Shown: piece after piece, positions 16,599-25,041 of the stretch | How the letters are laid out: every line of letters starts with the position of its first letter | How positions within the stretch are numbered: position 1 is the first letter of the stretch | DNA from: Streptomyces chromofuscus | GTDB taxonomy: Bacteria; Actinomycetota; Actinomycetes; Streptomycetales; Streptomycetaceae | Direction of reading: 5' to 3' | DNA length: 64,000 nt | NCBI RefSeq assembly: GCF_015160875.1 | Contig: NZ_CP063374.1 | Location: 2,914,001 to 2,978,000 of the forward strand | The notes under the pieces: generated by a model | Told to the model about the DNA's origin: nothing | Database searches by the model: none | Seen by the model: only the letters and a program-made list of their open reading frames with translations | Made by a program: the position numbers and the translations under genes

Positions 16599-16859
16599 CT
16601 GGACATCGTGTTCAGCCGGTGGACCGAGGTCCTCACCCGGCGGCGGCGCCGGATGGAGCGCGACGGCCCGGTGATCAGTGCCCGCCACCCGGACGTGCCA
16701 CCCCGGGTGGAGCACGAGATCGGCGACCTCGGCCGCAGACTCGCGTCGATCTTCACCGCGCTCGCCCGCCGGTCCGCCGAGAACCTGCCCGGAGACCGGC
16801 AAGCCCGGCGGATCGTTCGACGGCGAATCCCCAGTTCAAAAAGGGTGATCCCCAGATGA
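16599..16859 (+). pseudogene. Fragment of an HxlR-family regulator
   Basis: The plus strand encodes RRRRMERDGPVISARHPDVP, then PRVEHEIGDLGRRLASIFTAL. This matches the wing and C-terminal helix of HxlR-type winged-helix regulators (usual form L-E-x-D-G-L-V-x-R-x-x-x-P-x-V-P-P-R-V-E-Y-x-L-T-x-L-G). The N-terminal half, with its conserved Cys and HTH, is absent. It lies between attR and chpG, so its loss may be connected to the insertion event. Confidence 0.7.
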
Positions 16860-16949
16860 TCACCGTGACCCTGTCCGGCTGCCCGCGTTGAACGGGGAGT
16901 CGGCGGCACCTCCTGCTGCCGCGCTCACCGAGTCAATAAGGAGAACGTG

Positions 16950-17252
16950 ATGTCACGCATCGCGAAGGCAGCCGGTGTCGCCCTCGGCGCGGGCGCCATG
17001 GTCCTCAGCGGGGCCGGTCTGGCCATGGCGGACGCGGAGGCCGAGGGGGCGGCCATCGGCTCGCCCGGCGTGCTGTCCGGCAACGTCGTCCAGATCCCGA
17101 TCCACATCCCGATCAACGTGTGCGGGAACACCGTCAACGTGGGCGGGCTGCTGAACCCGGCCTTCGGCAACCGCTGCGAGAACAACGGCGGCAAGGACAA
17201 GGACAAGAACAAGGCCGCCGAGAAGAAGGCGACCGTCGCCTACGGGAACTGA
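16950..17252 (+). CDS. chpG: Short chaplin with lysine-rich tail (ChpG-like)
   Basis: This 100-residue secreted protein starts at ATG 16950 behind AAGGAGA. The signal peptide covers residues 1-28 (ending LAMADA). The chaplin domain follows: SPGVLSGNVVQIPIHIPINV, CGNTVNVGGLLNPAFGNRC, with the two conserved cysteines that form an intramolecular disulphide. Short chaplins assemble into amyloid fibrils on aerial hyphae and spores and lower surface tension. Most short chaplins end soon after the second Cys; this one adds ~25 residues rich in K, D and N. The name is by position next to the tyrosinase genes, as I recall from S. coelicolor. Confidence 0.92.
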   Translation: MSRIAKAAGVALGAGAMVLSGAGLAMADAEAEGAAIGSPGVLSGNVVQIPIHIPINVCGNTVNVGGLLNPAFGNRCENNGGKDKDKNKAAEKKATVAYGN

Positions 17253-17295
17253 GCGCCCCCGTCAGTACCCCCGAGGTACCTCCCCGTACCTCGAT

Positions 17296-17325
17296 GAGCC
17301 CCGGCACCCTCGAGCGCCGGGGCTC
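17296..17325 (+). terminator. Terminator-like hairpin after chpG
   Basis: GAGCCCCGGC and GCCGGGGCTC form a perfect 10-bp stem with a 10-base loop, 43 bases after the chpG stop. There is no T-run, which is common in Streptomyces. Confidence 0.8.
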
Positions 17326-17330
17326 TCCCC

Positions 17331-17405
17331 TGTCCGCCTCTCCGCCTGTCCGCCTCTCCGCCTGTCCGCCTCTCCGCCTGTCCGCCTCTCCGCCTGTCCG
17401 CGCGA
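17331..17405. repeat. 16-bp tandem repeat between chpG and melC2
   Basis: About 4.5 copies of TGTCCGCCTCTCCGCC lie between two convergent genes. The unit is itself two near-identical octamers. Confidence 0.9.
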
Positions 17406-17414
17406 CCTACCTGC

Positions 17415-18281
17415 TCACCCGTAGCGGTAGAACCTCTCGTGGTCCTCCAGCTGATTTGGCGTCACGTCCCACGGCCGCAACGGCTGGTGCCGTGCCACGA
17501 CACGCCCGCGCTGCGGATCGTCCCGCGCGGGCGGCCCGGCCGGCAGATACCGGTGCGCGCGGTGCCGTCGCTGCCAGCGCGACCACAGCAGGTCGACGAA
17601 GGCGTGGTGCAGCCAGAAGACCGGGTCGTTGACGGAGGCACCGCCGACCATGGCTCCGCCGACCCACCGGTGCACCCGGTTGTGGTTCCTCCAGGAGACG
17701 CTGCCCCGCCCGGCGCCCCATCCCTCCAGCTTGTTGCGGAATCCCTTTCCGACCGTCGAGTCCCACGGCCAGACGTCGTACACCGGGTCCTGCAGCGCCC
17801 ACTCCACGTCGCTCTTCGTGGGCAGCCGGATCGGGTCCCGGGCCCGGCCGAGGTCCCGGGTCAGGAACCGCACGTCCGTCACGTTCTCGTTGAGCCTCCA
17901 GTTGCCCTCCGCGTACGCGAACGGCCCGGTCGTCACCTGCCGGTCCGACCGCCGCCCGTTGCCGCCCAACAGGTCCGTCGTCCACGGCACCGACGTCACC
18001 CCGCGGTCGCGGGTCCAGTCCCAGTACGGCACCGTCACCGACGGATCCACCCGCTGCAACGCCCGCTCCAGCTCCAGCAGGAACTGGCGGTGCCAGGGCA
18101 GGAAGGACGGCGCCATGTGGGCCGTACGCAGACCGTTCTCGCCGTCGGCGACGTAGTGCTCGATGTGCAGCCGCACGAACTCGTCGTACTCGCCCCGCCG
18201 TTTCAGCGTCAGCAGCGCGTTGACGAACCGGCGCTTCTCACTGGCGGTCAGCGTGCTGACGTCCTTACGCGTGTACGCCAT
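17415..18281 (-). CDS. melC2: Tyrosinase
   Basis: A 288-residue type-3 copper enzyme oxidising tyrosine to dopaquinone for melanin. CuA ligands are His39 (RLHIEHY), His55 (RTAHMAP) and His64 (LPWHRQF); CuB ligands lie in HNRVHRW and FWLHHAF. Length is normal and there is no signal peptide; secretion would be piggy-back on the Tat-exported MelC1. The start is ATG 18281 behind GGAGG; the gene overlaps melC1 by 17 bases, so translation is coupled. The sequence (MAYTRKDVSTLTASEKRRFV) differs from classical secreted MelC2 of S. antibioticus and resembles the second tyrosinase (sometimes called MelD2), which may stay intracellular. Confidence 0.93.
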   Translation of the reverse strand: MAYTRKDVSTLTASEKRRFVNALLTLKRRGEYDEFVRLHIEHYVADGENGLRTAHMAPSFLPWHRQFLLELERALQRVDPSVTVPYWDWTRDRGVTSVPWTTDLLGGNGRRSDRQVTTGPFAYAEGNWRLNENVTDVRFLTRDLGRARDPIRLPTKSDVEWALQDPVYDVWPWDSTVGKGFRNKLEGWGAGRGSVSWRNHNRVHRWVGGAMVGGASVNDPVFWLHHAFVDLLWSRWQRRHRAHRYLPAGPPARDDPQRGRVVARHQPLRPWDVTPNQLEDHERFYRYG

Positions 18282-18666
18282 GAAGACCACCCTCCGTCAG
18301 CGGCAGCAGCTCTGCCGGGCCCAGCTCGTCGACGGCCGCGCGGGCCGCTTCGAGCGGGGTGGGGTACGAGCAGTAGTGGTCGACCATGCTCAGCCAGGTG
18401 CCGTCGGCACGGCGCATCAGATGCAGCGGGCGGCCGTCCACGGTGACCTGGCTCCCGGAGCCCCGGATCCGACGGCCGCGGTATGTCTCGTCGAACGCCG
18501 CGCCACTGCCGGTGGGGCGGCACGCAGGGGCCGCCAGGAGGGCGGCGAACGACCCGAGCAGACCACGTACGACATCCCGCCGCGCACCCCCTCCGAACCC
18601 CCGTCCCGCTCTCGCTGCCCCTCCGCCGCCCGCCGCGTCCACCGCCGTTCCCGCCCTGAAGACCAT
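18265..18666 (-). CDS. melC1: Tyrosinase copper chaperone / co-factor MelC1
   Basis: This 133-residue protein starts at ATG 18666 behind GGAGGAGGAG. The N-terminus has RRDVVRGLLGSFAALLAAPA, a twin-arginine-like signal, then the MelC1 domain with Y-R-G-R-x-I, the HLMRRADGTWLSMVDHYCSY segment (His-rich copper-delivery region) and YPTPLEAARAAVDELGPAEL. MelC1 binds apo-tyrosinase, loads copper and carries it across the membrane. Its Cys in HYCSY stands where many homologues have E or Q. Together with the overlapping melC2 it forms a two-gene operon; the upstream region gives no clear promoter consensus. Confidence 0.9.
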   Translation of the reverse strand: MVFRAGTAVDAAGGGGAARAGRGFGGGARRDVVRGLLGSFAALLAAPACRPTGSGAAFDETYRGRRIRGSGSQVTVDGRPLHLMRRADGTWLSMVDHYCSYPTPLEAARAAVDELGPAELLPLTEGGLHGVHA

Positions 18667-18797
18667 ATGTGTGCTCCTCCTCCGGTTCCTCCGGTTCGGT
18701 TGTCGTACCGGAGTAACCGCGCGATGCCGCACCCGGTCACCGTCACGGCCCGGACAGCCCAAAGGCCCGGGCGCCGCCGCCCGAGCCCTGGAACGTC

Positions 18798-19310
18798 CTA
18801 CAGCCCGGGGCCCATCATCAGGTTCGCGCCCGGGACCGTTTGCAACTCCGGTGCCAGGAGGCCGAGTTCGGGCAGCTTCGGCTCGGGCAGGCCGGCCTTG
18901 CCGGGGCTGGGGGCGGTGAGGGGGGCGTCCACGTCGAGGCCCGGGGTGAGGGTGCGCAGGTCGGAGGCGGGCGCGGACAGCGCCACGTGGTCGAACTCGT
19001 CACCGAGAGCCCGCGGCAGCGGCGCGCGCACGCCCGCGCCGGGCAGACCCCCGTTGACCGGCAGACGGGGGAGCGTCCGCTCGGGGAGGAGACGGCCCTC
19101 GACGTACCGCGGCGTCTGGGGCACCCCCGGCCTCGGCGTCGGCATCTCGGCACCGATCTGAGGCAGCTCCATACCGAGGGCGTTCTCGGCGCCCTCCAGA
19201 GGCACAGGGATGGGAACCGCGGCGGCGGGCGAGGCCGTGGCGGCACCTGTCGCGGCGACCGCCACACATGTGAGCACTGCGGCGAGGGTTCCTCGGGTGG
19301 TCGACTTCAT
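18798..19310 (-). CDS. Secreted protein of unknown function
   Basis: A 170-residue protein with a clear signal peptide (MKSTTRGTLAAVLTCVAVAA to ASPAAAVP, cleavage near residue 31), then a proline- and leucine-rich region without cysteines (LPQIGAEMPTPRPGVPQTPR; LPELGLLAPELQTVPGANL). ATG 19310 follows AAAGGGA. It may be an unstructured surface or matrix protein. It lies between the melanin genes and chpF, within the cell-surface locus. No family is recognised. Confidence 0.75.
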   Translation of the reverse strand: MKSTTRGTLAAVLTCVAVAATGAATASPAAAVPIPVPLEGAENALGMELPQIGAEMPTPRPGVPQTPRYVEGRLLPERTLPRLPVNGGLPGAGVRAPLPRALGDEFDHVALSAPASDLRTLTPGLDVDAPLTAPSPGKAGLPEPKLPELGLLAPELQTVPGANLMMGPGL

Positions 19311-19420
19311 CTGGGATGCGGTCCCTTTCGGAATTCAGCGAGCTGTGGGTGCGTACCGAGTAACGAGCCGGAAAACACCGCCAGCGCACAATTCGCCCGA
19401 CTGCCGCAGTAATACGAGGT

Positions 19421-19684
19421 TCAGCTCGTCCAGAAGTCCCACCATCGCGTCAGGATGAACAGGCCGAAAAATCCCAGATGCAGCACCGTCAACCGTGTGC
19501 GTCGGGCGAAGAACGTCCGCAGCCGCCCGCGCCGAAGGTCAGCCAGTACCAGCGGGCAAGGCCGCGCCGGCCGGCAGACGAGCAGTGCCGCCGCTCCCGT
19601 GACCACCAGCAGGAGGGCGAAGGCCCGGCCGGTCCCCGCGCCCACGGCCCGGCCCGTGTGCTGCCCGGCAGGGCGCGCCCTCAT
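19421..19684 (-). CDS. Small membrane protein
   Basis: An 87-residue protein whose ATG (19682-19684) overlaps the TGA of the upstream gene (ATGA), indicating translational coupling. Two hydrophobic segments are visible: FALLLVVTGAAALLVC (residues ~22-37) and VLHLGFFGLFILTRWWDFW (~67-85), separated by a basic loop (LRRGRLRTFFARRTRL). It presumably works with the DUF5949-like protein encoded upstream. Function is unknown. Confidence 0.65.
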   Translation of the reverse strand: MRARPAGQHTGRAVGAGTGRAFALLLVVTGAAALLVCRPARPCPLVLADLRRGRLRTFFARRTRLTVLHLGFFGLFILTRWWDFWTS

Positions 19685-20181
19685 CGCCGGAGGCTGCGCG
19701 CCGGCAGAAGCAGATGCGTGGAGGTTTGTACGGTCTCCTCGGCGGTGACGAACTCGCGCAGCGCATCGGCGGTGACGGTCCGGCCGACCCGGGGATCGGG
19801 CCAGGGGCGCGTCGCGAACAGGAAGTAGGCGCAACCCCGCTTGGCCGCGGCCGTCAGCCAGGCCGGAGGGACCGCGCACTGGGACGTGAGGCGAGGCATG
19901 GTGACGACGGCCTGGCCGGCCACGACGAGCAGGCTGACCGGGAGGCCGGGCCGGGCGGCACCGTCGATCAGGTCCTCGCCGAGCGACAGACCGATGTCGT
20001 TGAGCAGTCTCTCGACCGCGGCGCTCGCGGCGTCCGGACCATCGGGGGCGTCCCCCCGGGAGCAGACGAGGAGATAGGGCATGTCGTTGCCGTCCCCGAC
20101 CTTTCCGGTCCACGGCATGATGACGAGCGTGCCCAGGTCGGCGGGGTGGAACGGGCGGGCTTCACTGGGGGTTGTGGTCAC
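19681..20181 (-). CDS. DUF5949-family protein
   Basis: A 166-residue soluble protein: MTTTPSEARPFHPADLGTLV, MPYLLVCSRGDAPDGPDAAS, LPVSLLVVAGQAVVTMPRLT, FLFATRPWPDPRVGRTVTAD. This pattern matches what I remember of DUF5949, a Streptomyces family of unknown role. There are no signal or membrane segments. ATG 20181 heads a two-gene unit with the small membrane-protein gene. It lies between secreted-protein genes, which does not by itself suggest a function. Confidence 0.75.
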   Translation of the reverse strand: MTTTPSEARPFHPADLGTLVIMPWTGKVGDGNDMPYLLVCSRGDAPDGPDAASAAVERLLNDIGLSLGEDLIDGAARPGLPVSLLVVAGQAVVTMPRLTSQCAVPPAWLTAAAKRGCAYFLFATRPWPDPRVGRTVTADALREFVTAEETVQTSTHLLLPARSLRR

Positions 20182-20377
20182 CGCGCGACCCTACCCACGG
20201 ACCGGAACGGGGCCGGCCGAGTGCTCACCCGAACGGACCAGAGCCTCGCGCGGGTCCACCCGTACGAGGGGTACGTCCCGGGAGTCGCGCGCGAGGGGCC
20301 GAAAGGGCCGACTCCGGCGGGGAACGGAATCGGCCCTCGTGGCGCACGGCCCTGCGGGAACACTGGGGAGGACCCTC

Positions 20378-20659
20378 TCAGCGCTTCTTCGGCCGGCCCC
20401 CCAGCAGCTTGCTCTCGTTCAGCGTGGTGGTGGTTTCCTTCACCGTGGCGAGCACCGAGTCCTTGTTCTCGGTGTCGAGCGCATGCGACTGGTGCTTCAG
20501 CGGCGAGACGTCGATGGGGCCCTTGGTGATCGTGTTCACGGCGCCGTTGAGGCTGGTGGGCGTCATGTCGGCGGGGTCGTAGGCGGCGAACGCGGGCGTG
20601 GCGACACCCGCAGCGACCAGGGATCCGGCAACGACGGCGACAGCCTTCAGGGACTTCAT
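20378..20659 (-). CDS. Small secreted protein
   Basis: A 93-residue protein with signal peptide MKSLKAVAVVAGSLVAAGVA ending ATPAFA at residue 25. The mature part is polar (YDPADMTPTSLNGAVNTITK; LKHQSHALDTENKDSVLATV) and ends LLGGRPKKR. ATG 20659 follows AAAGGA. The presence of NGAVN and a D/N-rich short mature chain recalls rodlins loosely, but it lacks cysteines and I would not call it one. It is probably exported to the hyphal surface with the chaplins around it. Confidence 0.75.
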   Translation of the reverse strand: MKSLKAVAVVAGSLVAAGVATPAFAAYDPADMTPTSLNGAVNTITKGPIDVSPLKHQSHALDTENKDSVLATVKETTTTLNESKLLGGRPKKR

Positions 20660-20805
20660 CGTGTTCCTTTCGTCGGCGACTTCCGCCGCCGCAGGGAAAT
20701 CTGACGCCGTGCCCAACGAGTCCCGCAGGGAGCGGAAACGGCGTTCCGCTTCCTCATATAACAGCGGGATACCACCACCGGTGTCCGGCCGTTGTCCGGG
20801 CTTTC

Positions 20806-21564
20806 TCAGGGAGCGGGCGTCCGCGCCGACCGGCTCGGCTCGGGCAGCGCGCCGCCCAGCGCGACGGTGAGGACGTCGACCAGGTCGGTCAGGACGTTCG
20901 TGGCCGCCGGGACCACCTGGGTCACCACACCGGAGGTGGCCGCCTCCAGCAGGTCGGCGACCACCTTCTCGAGCTCGGCGAGCGCGTCCTGGGGAATGTC
21001 GGCGGCCACCGCCTCGGACTCGTCCTCGACGGCGGCCGGCAGGGTGGTCGCCGCCGGAGCGGCAGGGCTCTCGGGGGCGGCGGGCGTCGACGGAGCGGCG
21101 GGAGCCGACGGGGCCGCAGGGGACGACGGCGCCGCAGGCGTCGCGGAAGCAGCCGGCACCACGGGCGCCGCAGGCGTCGACGGAGCGGCCGGAACCGACG
21201 GGGCAGACGGAAGGACCACGGACGGCGACGCCACCGAAGGCGACAGCACCGGCATCCCCGCCAGGATCTCCGCGATCGCCTCCCGCACCGCGTCCCCCAG
21301 TTCGCTCGCCTGCTCCTCGGTCAGTTGACCGTCCTCGTCCGTGAGGACGGTGTCGAGTACATCGGTCACCGGCGTGAGCGCGGTGTCGAGGTTGTCCAGG
21401 TACTCGAGCTGCAGGAGCAGTTCGTCCGCGCCGGGGACGGGGGTGGAGGCGCGCGACCGGGCCGAGGCGTGGTCGGCCGCCACGGCAGCGGGGGCCGCGA
21501 TGCCGAGGAGGAAGGTGGCGCAGAGTGCCGAGGACGCGATACGCCGTACGGGCTGACCACGCAT
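20806..21564 (-). CDS. Secreted Pro/Ala-rich protein
   Basis: A 252-residue protein from ATG 21564 behind AAAGGA. The signal peptide runs to about residue 30 (FLLGIAAPAAVAADHA). Two helical segments (ELLLQLEYLDNLDTALTPVT; LAELEKVVADLLEAATSGVV) flank a central ~70-residue P-A-S-rich linker (SVPAAPSTPAAPVVPAASAT and similar). No cysteines, sortase signal or membrane anchor are seen. The design, helix-linker-helix, suggests a surface spacer or matrix protein. Function is unknown; the context is the aerial-hyphae surface locus. Confidence 0.78.
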   Translation of the reverse strand: MRGQPVRRIASSALCATFLLGIAAPAAVAADHASARSRASTPVPGADELLLQLEYLDNLDTALTPVTDVLDTVLTDEDGQLTEEQASELGDAVREAIAEILAGMPVLSPSVASPSVVLPSAPSVPAAPSTPAAPVVPAASATPAAPSSPAAPSAPAAPSTPAAPESPAAPAATTLPAAVEDESEAVAADIPQDALAELEKVVADLLEAATSGVVTQVVPAATNVLTDLVDVLTVALGGALPEPSRSARTPAP

Positions 21565-21809
21565 GAGCGTTCCTTTCGATGGTGCGTCGGGTCTCGCGTC
21601 CACCGTGCGAGTGACCCTTACCCACCGCAACCGCTACCTCACCCCGAGCGACCGCCAATCCGCCCGCGTCAACGCCGTCATCGCTGATGGGACGGCACGT
21701 CAGGCGTCGCACGCCGACCCATCGCACCCGTGCCCCATTCGAGGCACGGCAGAGCGATCCGGCCGCCCTCCCACCTGGGAGAGCGGCCGGCCGAGGAGGT
21801 GAGGCGGCG

Positions 21810-22049
21810 TCAGTCGTTCTCGCACTGGTTGCCGAACGCCGGGTTCAGCAGGGCGAGGCCGTCGACCGTGTTGCCGCAGACGTTGACCGGGATGTGCAGG
21901 GGAACCTGGATGACGTTGCCGGACAGCACACCGGGTGAGTGCGCGGCGGCGGCCTGGGCGCCACTGTCGGCGGCGGCGAGGCCGGCGGTGCCCGCCGCCG
22001 TGGCGGCGGCGACGGAGGTCAGGACCAGACCCTTCGCGATACGCGACAT
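21810..22049 (-). CDS. chpF: Short chaplin (ChpF-like)
   Basis: A 79-residue secreted protein. ATG 22049 sits behind AAGGAG; the upstream in-frame extension has no ribosome-binding site. The signal peptide ends near residue 28 (GLAAADS). The mature chaplin domain: HSPGVLSGNVIQVPLHIPVN, CGNTVDGLALLNPAFGNQC, END. Both cysteines and the beta-prone hydrophobic stretches needed for amyloid assembly are present. It lies directly upstream of the divergent polysaccharide operon. Confidence 0.93.
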   Translation of the reverse strand: MSRIAKGLVLTSVAAATAAGTAGLAAADSGAQAAAAHSPGVLSGNVIQVPLHIPVNVCGNTVDGLALLNPAFGNQCEND

Positions 22050-22453
22050 GGAGAGGTGCTCCTTGGGGTTGACGCAAACATCCGGGCGGACGCCCGGCGC
22101 TGTGTCAACGCGTGGAGCGCGCGGGAGTTGTGCCGCCAATGGGGTGATCCGGCCTGGGGTCGGTGTTCACCATGACGACACTCTTGTCTGGTTTCGAATG
22201 GTTCGTATCGATATCGGCTAGAGTCTCCGACCGTCCGACTCACCCTGAAACACGCCTTTCGAACACACGGGTTACTACTCGTACATGTTCGATCTTTCCG
22301 CGGGTTTCCGATCAAACGATAACCAGTCGGCCCTCCGGCTCGTTTCCCACCGGGACGCGGCCCGGGCCGGTGTGCTGTTCGTCGCCGCCGACATACGGCC
22401 GTGAGGCGCGTACCCGCCCGTCCAGCGTCACCCGTGAGCGAGGAAACCGCGCG
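22050..22453. other. Divergent promoter region between chpF and the polysaccharide operon
   Basis: About 400 bases without a gene; it should hold the chpF promoter (minus) and that of the eight-gene operon (plus). The stretch 22190-22330 is AT-richer than its surroundings, with GTTCGTATCGATATCGGCTAGAG and similar candidate elements, but I cannot assign a sigma factor. Confidence 0.6.
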
Positions 22454-23620
22454 ATGCACCAGTCAGCCACCGACCCTCGGCCACGGGTCCTCCACCTCAC
22501 ACAGTCCGTCGAGGGCGGGGTCGCCCGTGTAGTGGCGGACCTGACCCGAGCCCAGCTCGCGGTCGGCCTGCGGGTCACGGTCGCCTGCCCGGACAGCGGG
22601 CTGAGCGCGTTACTCCGGCGGCTGGGGGCCGACGTACGGCACTGGCACGCCACGCGTGCGCCGGGACCGTCGCTCGTCGGCGAGGTACGCCGACTGGCAC
22701 GGCTGCTCGACGACGTGCGGCCCGATCTGGTGCACGCGCACAGCGCGAAGGCCGGGCTGGCCGGGCGGATCGCCGTACGGGGAAGCGTCCCCACGGTGTT
22801 CCAGCCGCACGCCTGGTCGTTCGAGGCGGTCACGGGGCCGACCGCGGCGCTGGCGCTGACGTGGGAGCGGTTCGGGGCGCGCTGGGCGCACCGCACGGTG
22901 TGCGTGAGCGAGGCGGAACGGCTGAGGGGGCTGCGGGCCGGGATCGACGCCCGGTGGGCGGTCGTTCCGAACGGGATCGACACCGGGCGTTTCCGTCCCG
23001 CCGCCGGCGCCGTACGGGCCTCGCTCGGGACGGACGTCGATCCGGCGGCGCCCCTGGTGGTCTGTGTGGCGCGGCTGTGCCGGCAGAAGGGGCAGGACGT
23101 ACTGCTGGCCGCGTGGCCCGCGGTGACCCGGCGGGTGCCGGGGGCGCGGCTGGTGCTGGTCGGCGACGGGCCCGGCCGGGAGCGGCTGCGCGGGCCGCAA
23201 CAGGTGCTGTTCGCCGGGGCGGTCGCCGACCCCGTGCCCTGGTACCAGGCGGCCGACCTGGTGGTGCTGCCGTCGCGCTGGGAGGGCATGGCGCTGGCCC
23301 CGCTGGAGGCGATGGCCTGCGGCAGGGCCGTGGTGACGACGGACGTGGACGGTGCCCGGGAGAGCCTGCCGCCCGCGCTCGTGCCGCACTGCCTGGTGCC
23401 GCCGGAGGATCCGGCCGCGCTGGCCGACGCCGTCACCGCGCTGCTGCTCGACCCGCGCCTACGGGCCTCGCTCGGCCACCGGGGCCGCGAGCACGTGCTG
23501 GCCGCACACGACGTACGGCACGCCGCCGAGGCGATGGCGGACGTGTACCGCGCGCTCCTCGGCACCGGGATCGCGGCGCCCGCCGCGCCCACCGAGTACA
23601 GGGAGTCCATCCACTCGTGA
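22454..23620 (+). CDS. Group 1 glycosyltransferase, first gene of polysaccharide operon
   Basis: A 388-residue GT4-type, GT-B-fold enzyme: N-domain RVLHLTQSVEGGVARVVADL, C-domain VVCVARLCRQKGQDVLLAAW, LVLVGDGPGRERLRG, and the donor-binding E-x7-E motif WEGMALAPLEAMACG. It would transfer a sugar from a nucleotide donor onto a lipid-linked acceptor in the cytoplasm. Start ATG 22454 (MHQSATDPRPRVLHL) is chosen by homology; longer forms run into non-coding sequence. Leu53 is encoded by TTA (22610-22612), which in Streptomyces needs the bldA tRNA, so translation probably waits for development. It overlaps the next gene by GTGA. Confidence 0.9.
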   Translation: MHQSATDPRPRVLHLTQSVEGGVARVVADLTRAQLAVGLRVTVACPDSGLSALLRRLGADVRHWHATRAPGPSLVGEVRRLARLLDDVRPDLVHAHSAKAGLAGRIAVRGSVPTVFQPHAWSFEAVTGPTAALALTWERFGARWAHRTVCVSEAERLRGLRAGIDARWAVVPNGIDTGRFRPAAGAVRASLGTDVDPAAPLVVCVARLCRQKGQDVLLAAWPAVTRRVPGARLVLVGDGPGRERLRGPQQVLFAGAVADPVPWYQAADLVVLPSRWEGMALAPLEAMACGRAVVTTDVDGARESLPPALVPHCLVPPEDPAALADAVTALLLDPRLRASLGHRGREHVLAAHDVRHAAEAMADVYRALLGTGIAAPAAPTEYRESIHS

Positions 23621-25035
23621 CTGCGGAACGTACTGCGGAAACTACGGCCCCCGGCACCCCGCCACGGGACCACGGATTCGCGGCCGTCACGGTCGTGCCC
23701 GCCCCCGGGAGGAGCGCCGAGCTCCGTCTCCCGGTTCGGCGTCCCACGGACCGGCTCGCGTCGGTGCCGTTGCTCGGCGCCGACCTCGGCGCGGCCGTGC
23801 TGGGGGCGCTGACGCTGAGCCGGCCCGCCCTGATGGCCCTGCTGGTCGCCGGGGCGGTGCTGCTGCGCCCCCGGCGGTCTCCCCGGCGTGGGCAGGGGAT
23901 GCTGGACGAACTGCCCGCCGTCTGGGGCCGGATCGCGATCGTCTGGCTGACGCTCGCCGCACTGGCCGCCGCGTACGACCCCCGGCACGCGCTGCCGGCC
24001 GGCGCCCTGGCCCTCGGTTTCGCCGCGCACGCCACGGCGGGCTGCGCGGGACGCGGGCTGGTGCACTGGCGGCGGCGGGTGACGCTGCTGCGGCAGCCGC
24101 GGGCCGCGCTGGTCGTCGGGCCCGCCGACACCGCGCGGCGGGTGGCCGCCGCCGTCCTGCGTCATCCGCGCTGCGGGGTGCGGCCGGTGGGAATCGTCGC
24201 CGACCACCCGGACGGCACCGAGGTGCTGCCGGTGCTGACGACCGGTGAGGAGGTCCACCGGGCGCTCATCCAGAACGGCGTCCGCGACGTGCTGGTCGTC
24301 CATCCCGCCGTGCGCACCGAGCACGGGCCGCTGCTGCGGACGCTCGCCGCGTCGGGGTGCGCGGTGTGGGAGCTCGATGCGGACTCGCCGTCGTACGAGG
24401 CCCGCGAACAGCTCGCCGGGTACGCGTGCCGGCGGCTGGACCTCGGGCCCGGGCGGCGCGCCGACCCCGGCAAGCGGGTGCTGGACGTGGTCGTGTCGGG
24501 GGCGCTGCTGCTGGGGGTCAGCCCGCTGCTGCTGGCCTGCGCGCTGGTGCTGCGGATCAGCGAAGGACCGGGCGTGGTGTTCCGGCAGGAGCGGATCGGG
24601 CAGGACGGCCGTCCCTTCACCCTGCTGAAGCTGCGTACCCACCGCCCGGCCGACGAGCGCGAGTCGGCGACCCGGTGGAGCGTGGCGAACGAGCACGACA
24701 TGCCGTGGTTCTGCCGCTTCCTGCGCCGCACCTCGCTGGACGAGCTGCTCCAGCTGTGGAACGTCTTCCGCGGCGACATGAGCCTGGTCGGGCCGCGCCC
24801 CGAACGGCCCTACTTCGTCGACCGTTTCAGCCAGGCCCACCCCGGCTACGCGGCCCGCCACCGTATGCCGGTCGGCATCACCGGGCTCGCCCAGGTCAAC
24901 GGGCTGCGCGGCGACACCTCGATCGAGGACCGAGCCCGGTTCGACAACGCGTACATCGACAACTGGTCGCTGTGGCAGGACGTGTGCATCATGCTGCGCA
25001 CGGCGGTCGCGCTCGTGCGTCCGACGGGGAGCTGA
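23617..25035 (+). CDS. Priming sugar-phosphate transferase (polyisoprenyl-phosphate glycosyl-1-phosphate transferase)
   Basis: This 472-residue integral membrane protein starts at GTG 23617, overlapping the previous stop. Several hydrophobic helices occupy residues ~50-150, a CoA-binding-like Rossmann domain ~165-270 (ALVVGPADTARRVAAAVLRH), then a bacterial sugar-transferase domain ~285-470: KRVLDVVVSGALLLGV, VVFRQERIGQDGRPFTLLKL, RTSLDELLQLWNVFRGDMSL, VGPRPERPYF, GITGLAQVNG. The family attaches the first sugar-1-phosphate to undecaprenyl phosphate and so starts repeat-unit synthesis. This is the strongest evidence that the operon makes a lipid-linked polysaccharide. Confidence 0.92.
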   Translation: MTAERTAETTAPGTPPRDHGFAAVTVVPAPGRSAELRLPVRRPTDRLASVPLLGADLGAAVLGALTLSRPALMALLVAGAVLLRPRRSPRRGQGMLDELPAVWGRIAIVWLTLAALAAAYDPRHALPAGALALGFAAHATAGCAGRGLVHWRRRVTLLRQPRAALVVGPADTARRVAAAVLRHPRCGVRPVGIVADHPDGTEVLPVLTTGEEVHRALIQNGVRDVLVVHPAVRTEHGPLLRTLAASGCAVWELDADSPSYEAREQLAGYACRRLDLGPGRRADPGKRVLDVVVSGALLLGVSPLLLACALVLRISEGPGVVFRQERIGQDGRPFTLLKLRTHRPADERESATRWSVANEHDMPWFCRFLRRTSLDELLQLWNVFRGDMSLVGPRPERPYFVDRFSQAHPGYAARHRMPVGITGLAQVNGLRGDTSIEDRARFDNAYIDNWSLWQDVCIMLRTAVALVRPTGS

Positions 25036-25041
25036 GCGCCG

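Noticed and set aside
17331..17405. A CRISPR array
   Set aside because: Units are short and contiguous with no unique spacers, and there are no cas genes; the same holds for the other tandem repeats in the window.
20378..21727. A long minus-strand frame reaching from the small secreted protein upstream through the Pro/Ala-rich gene
   Set aside because: Only its last 93 codons, from ATG 20659 with a signal peptide and ribosome-binding site, are coding; the rest is out of frame with the real gene.
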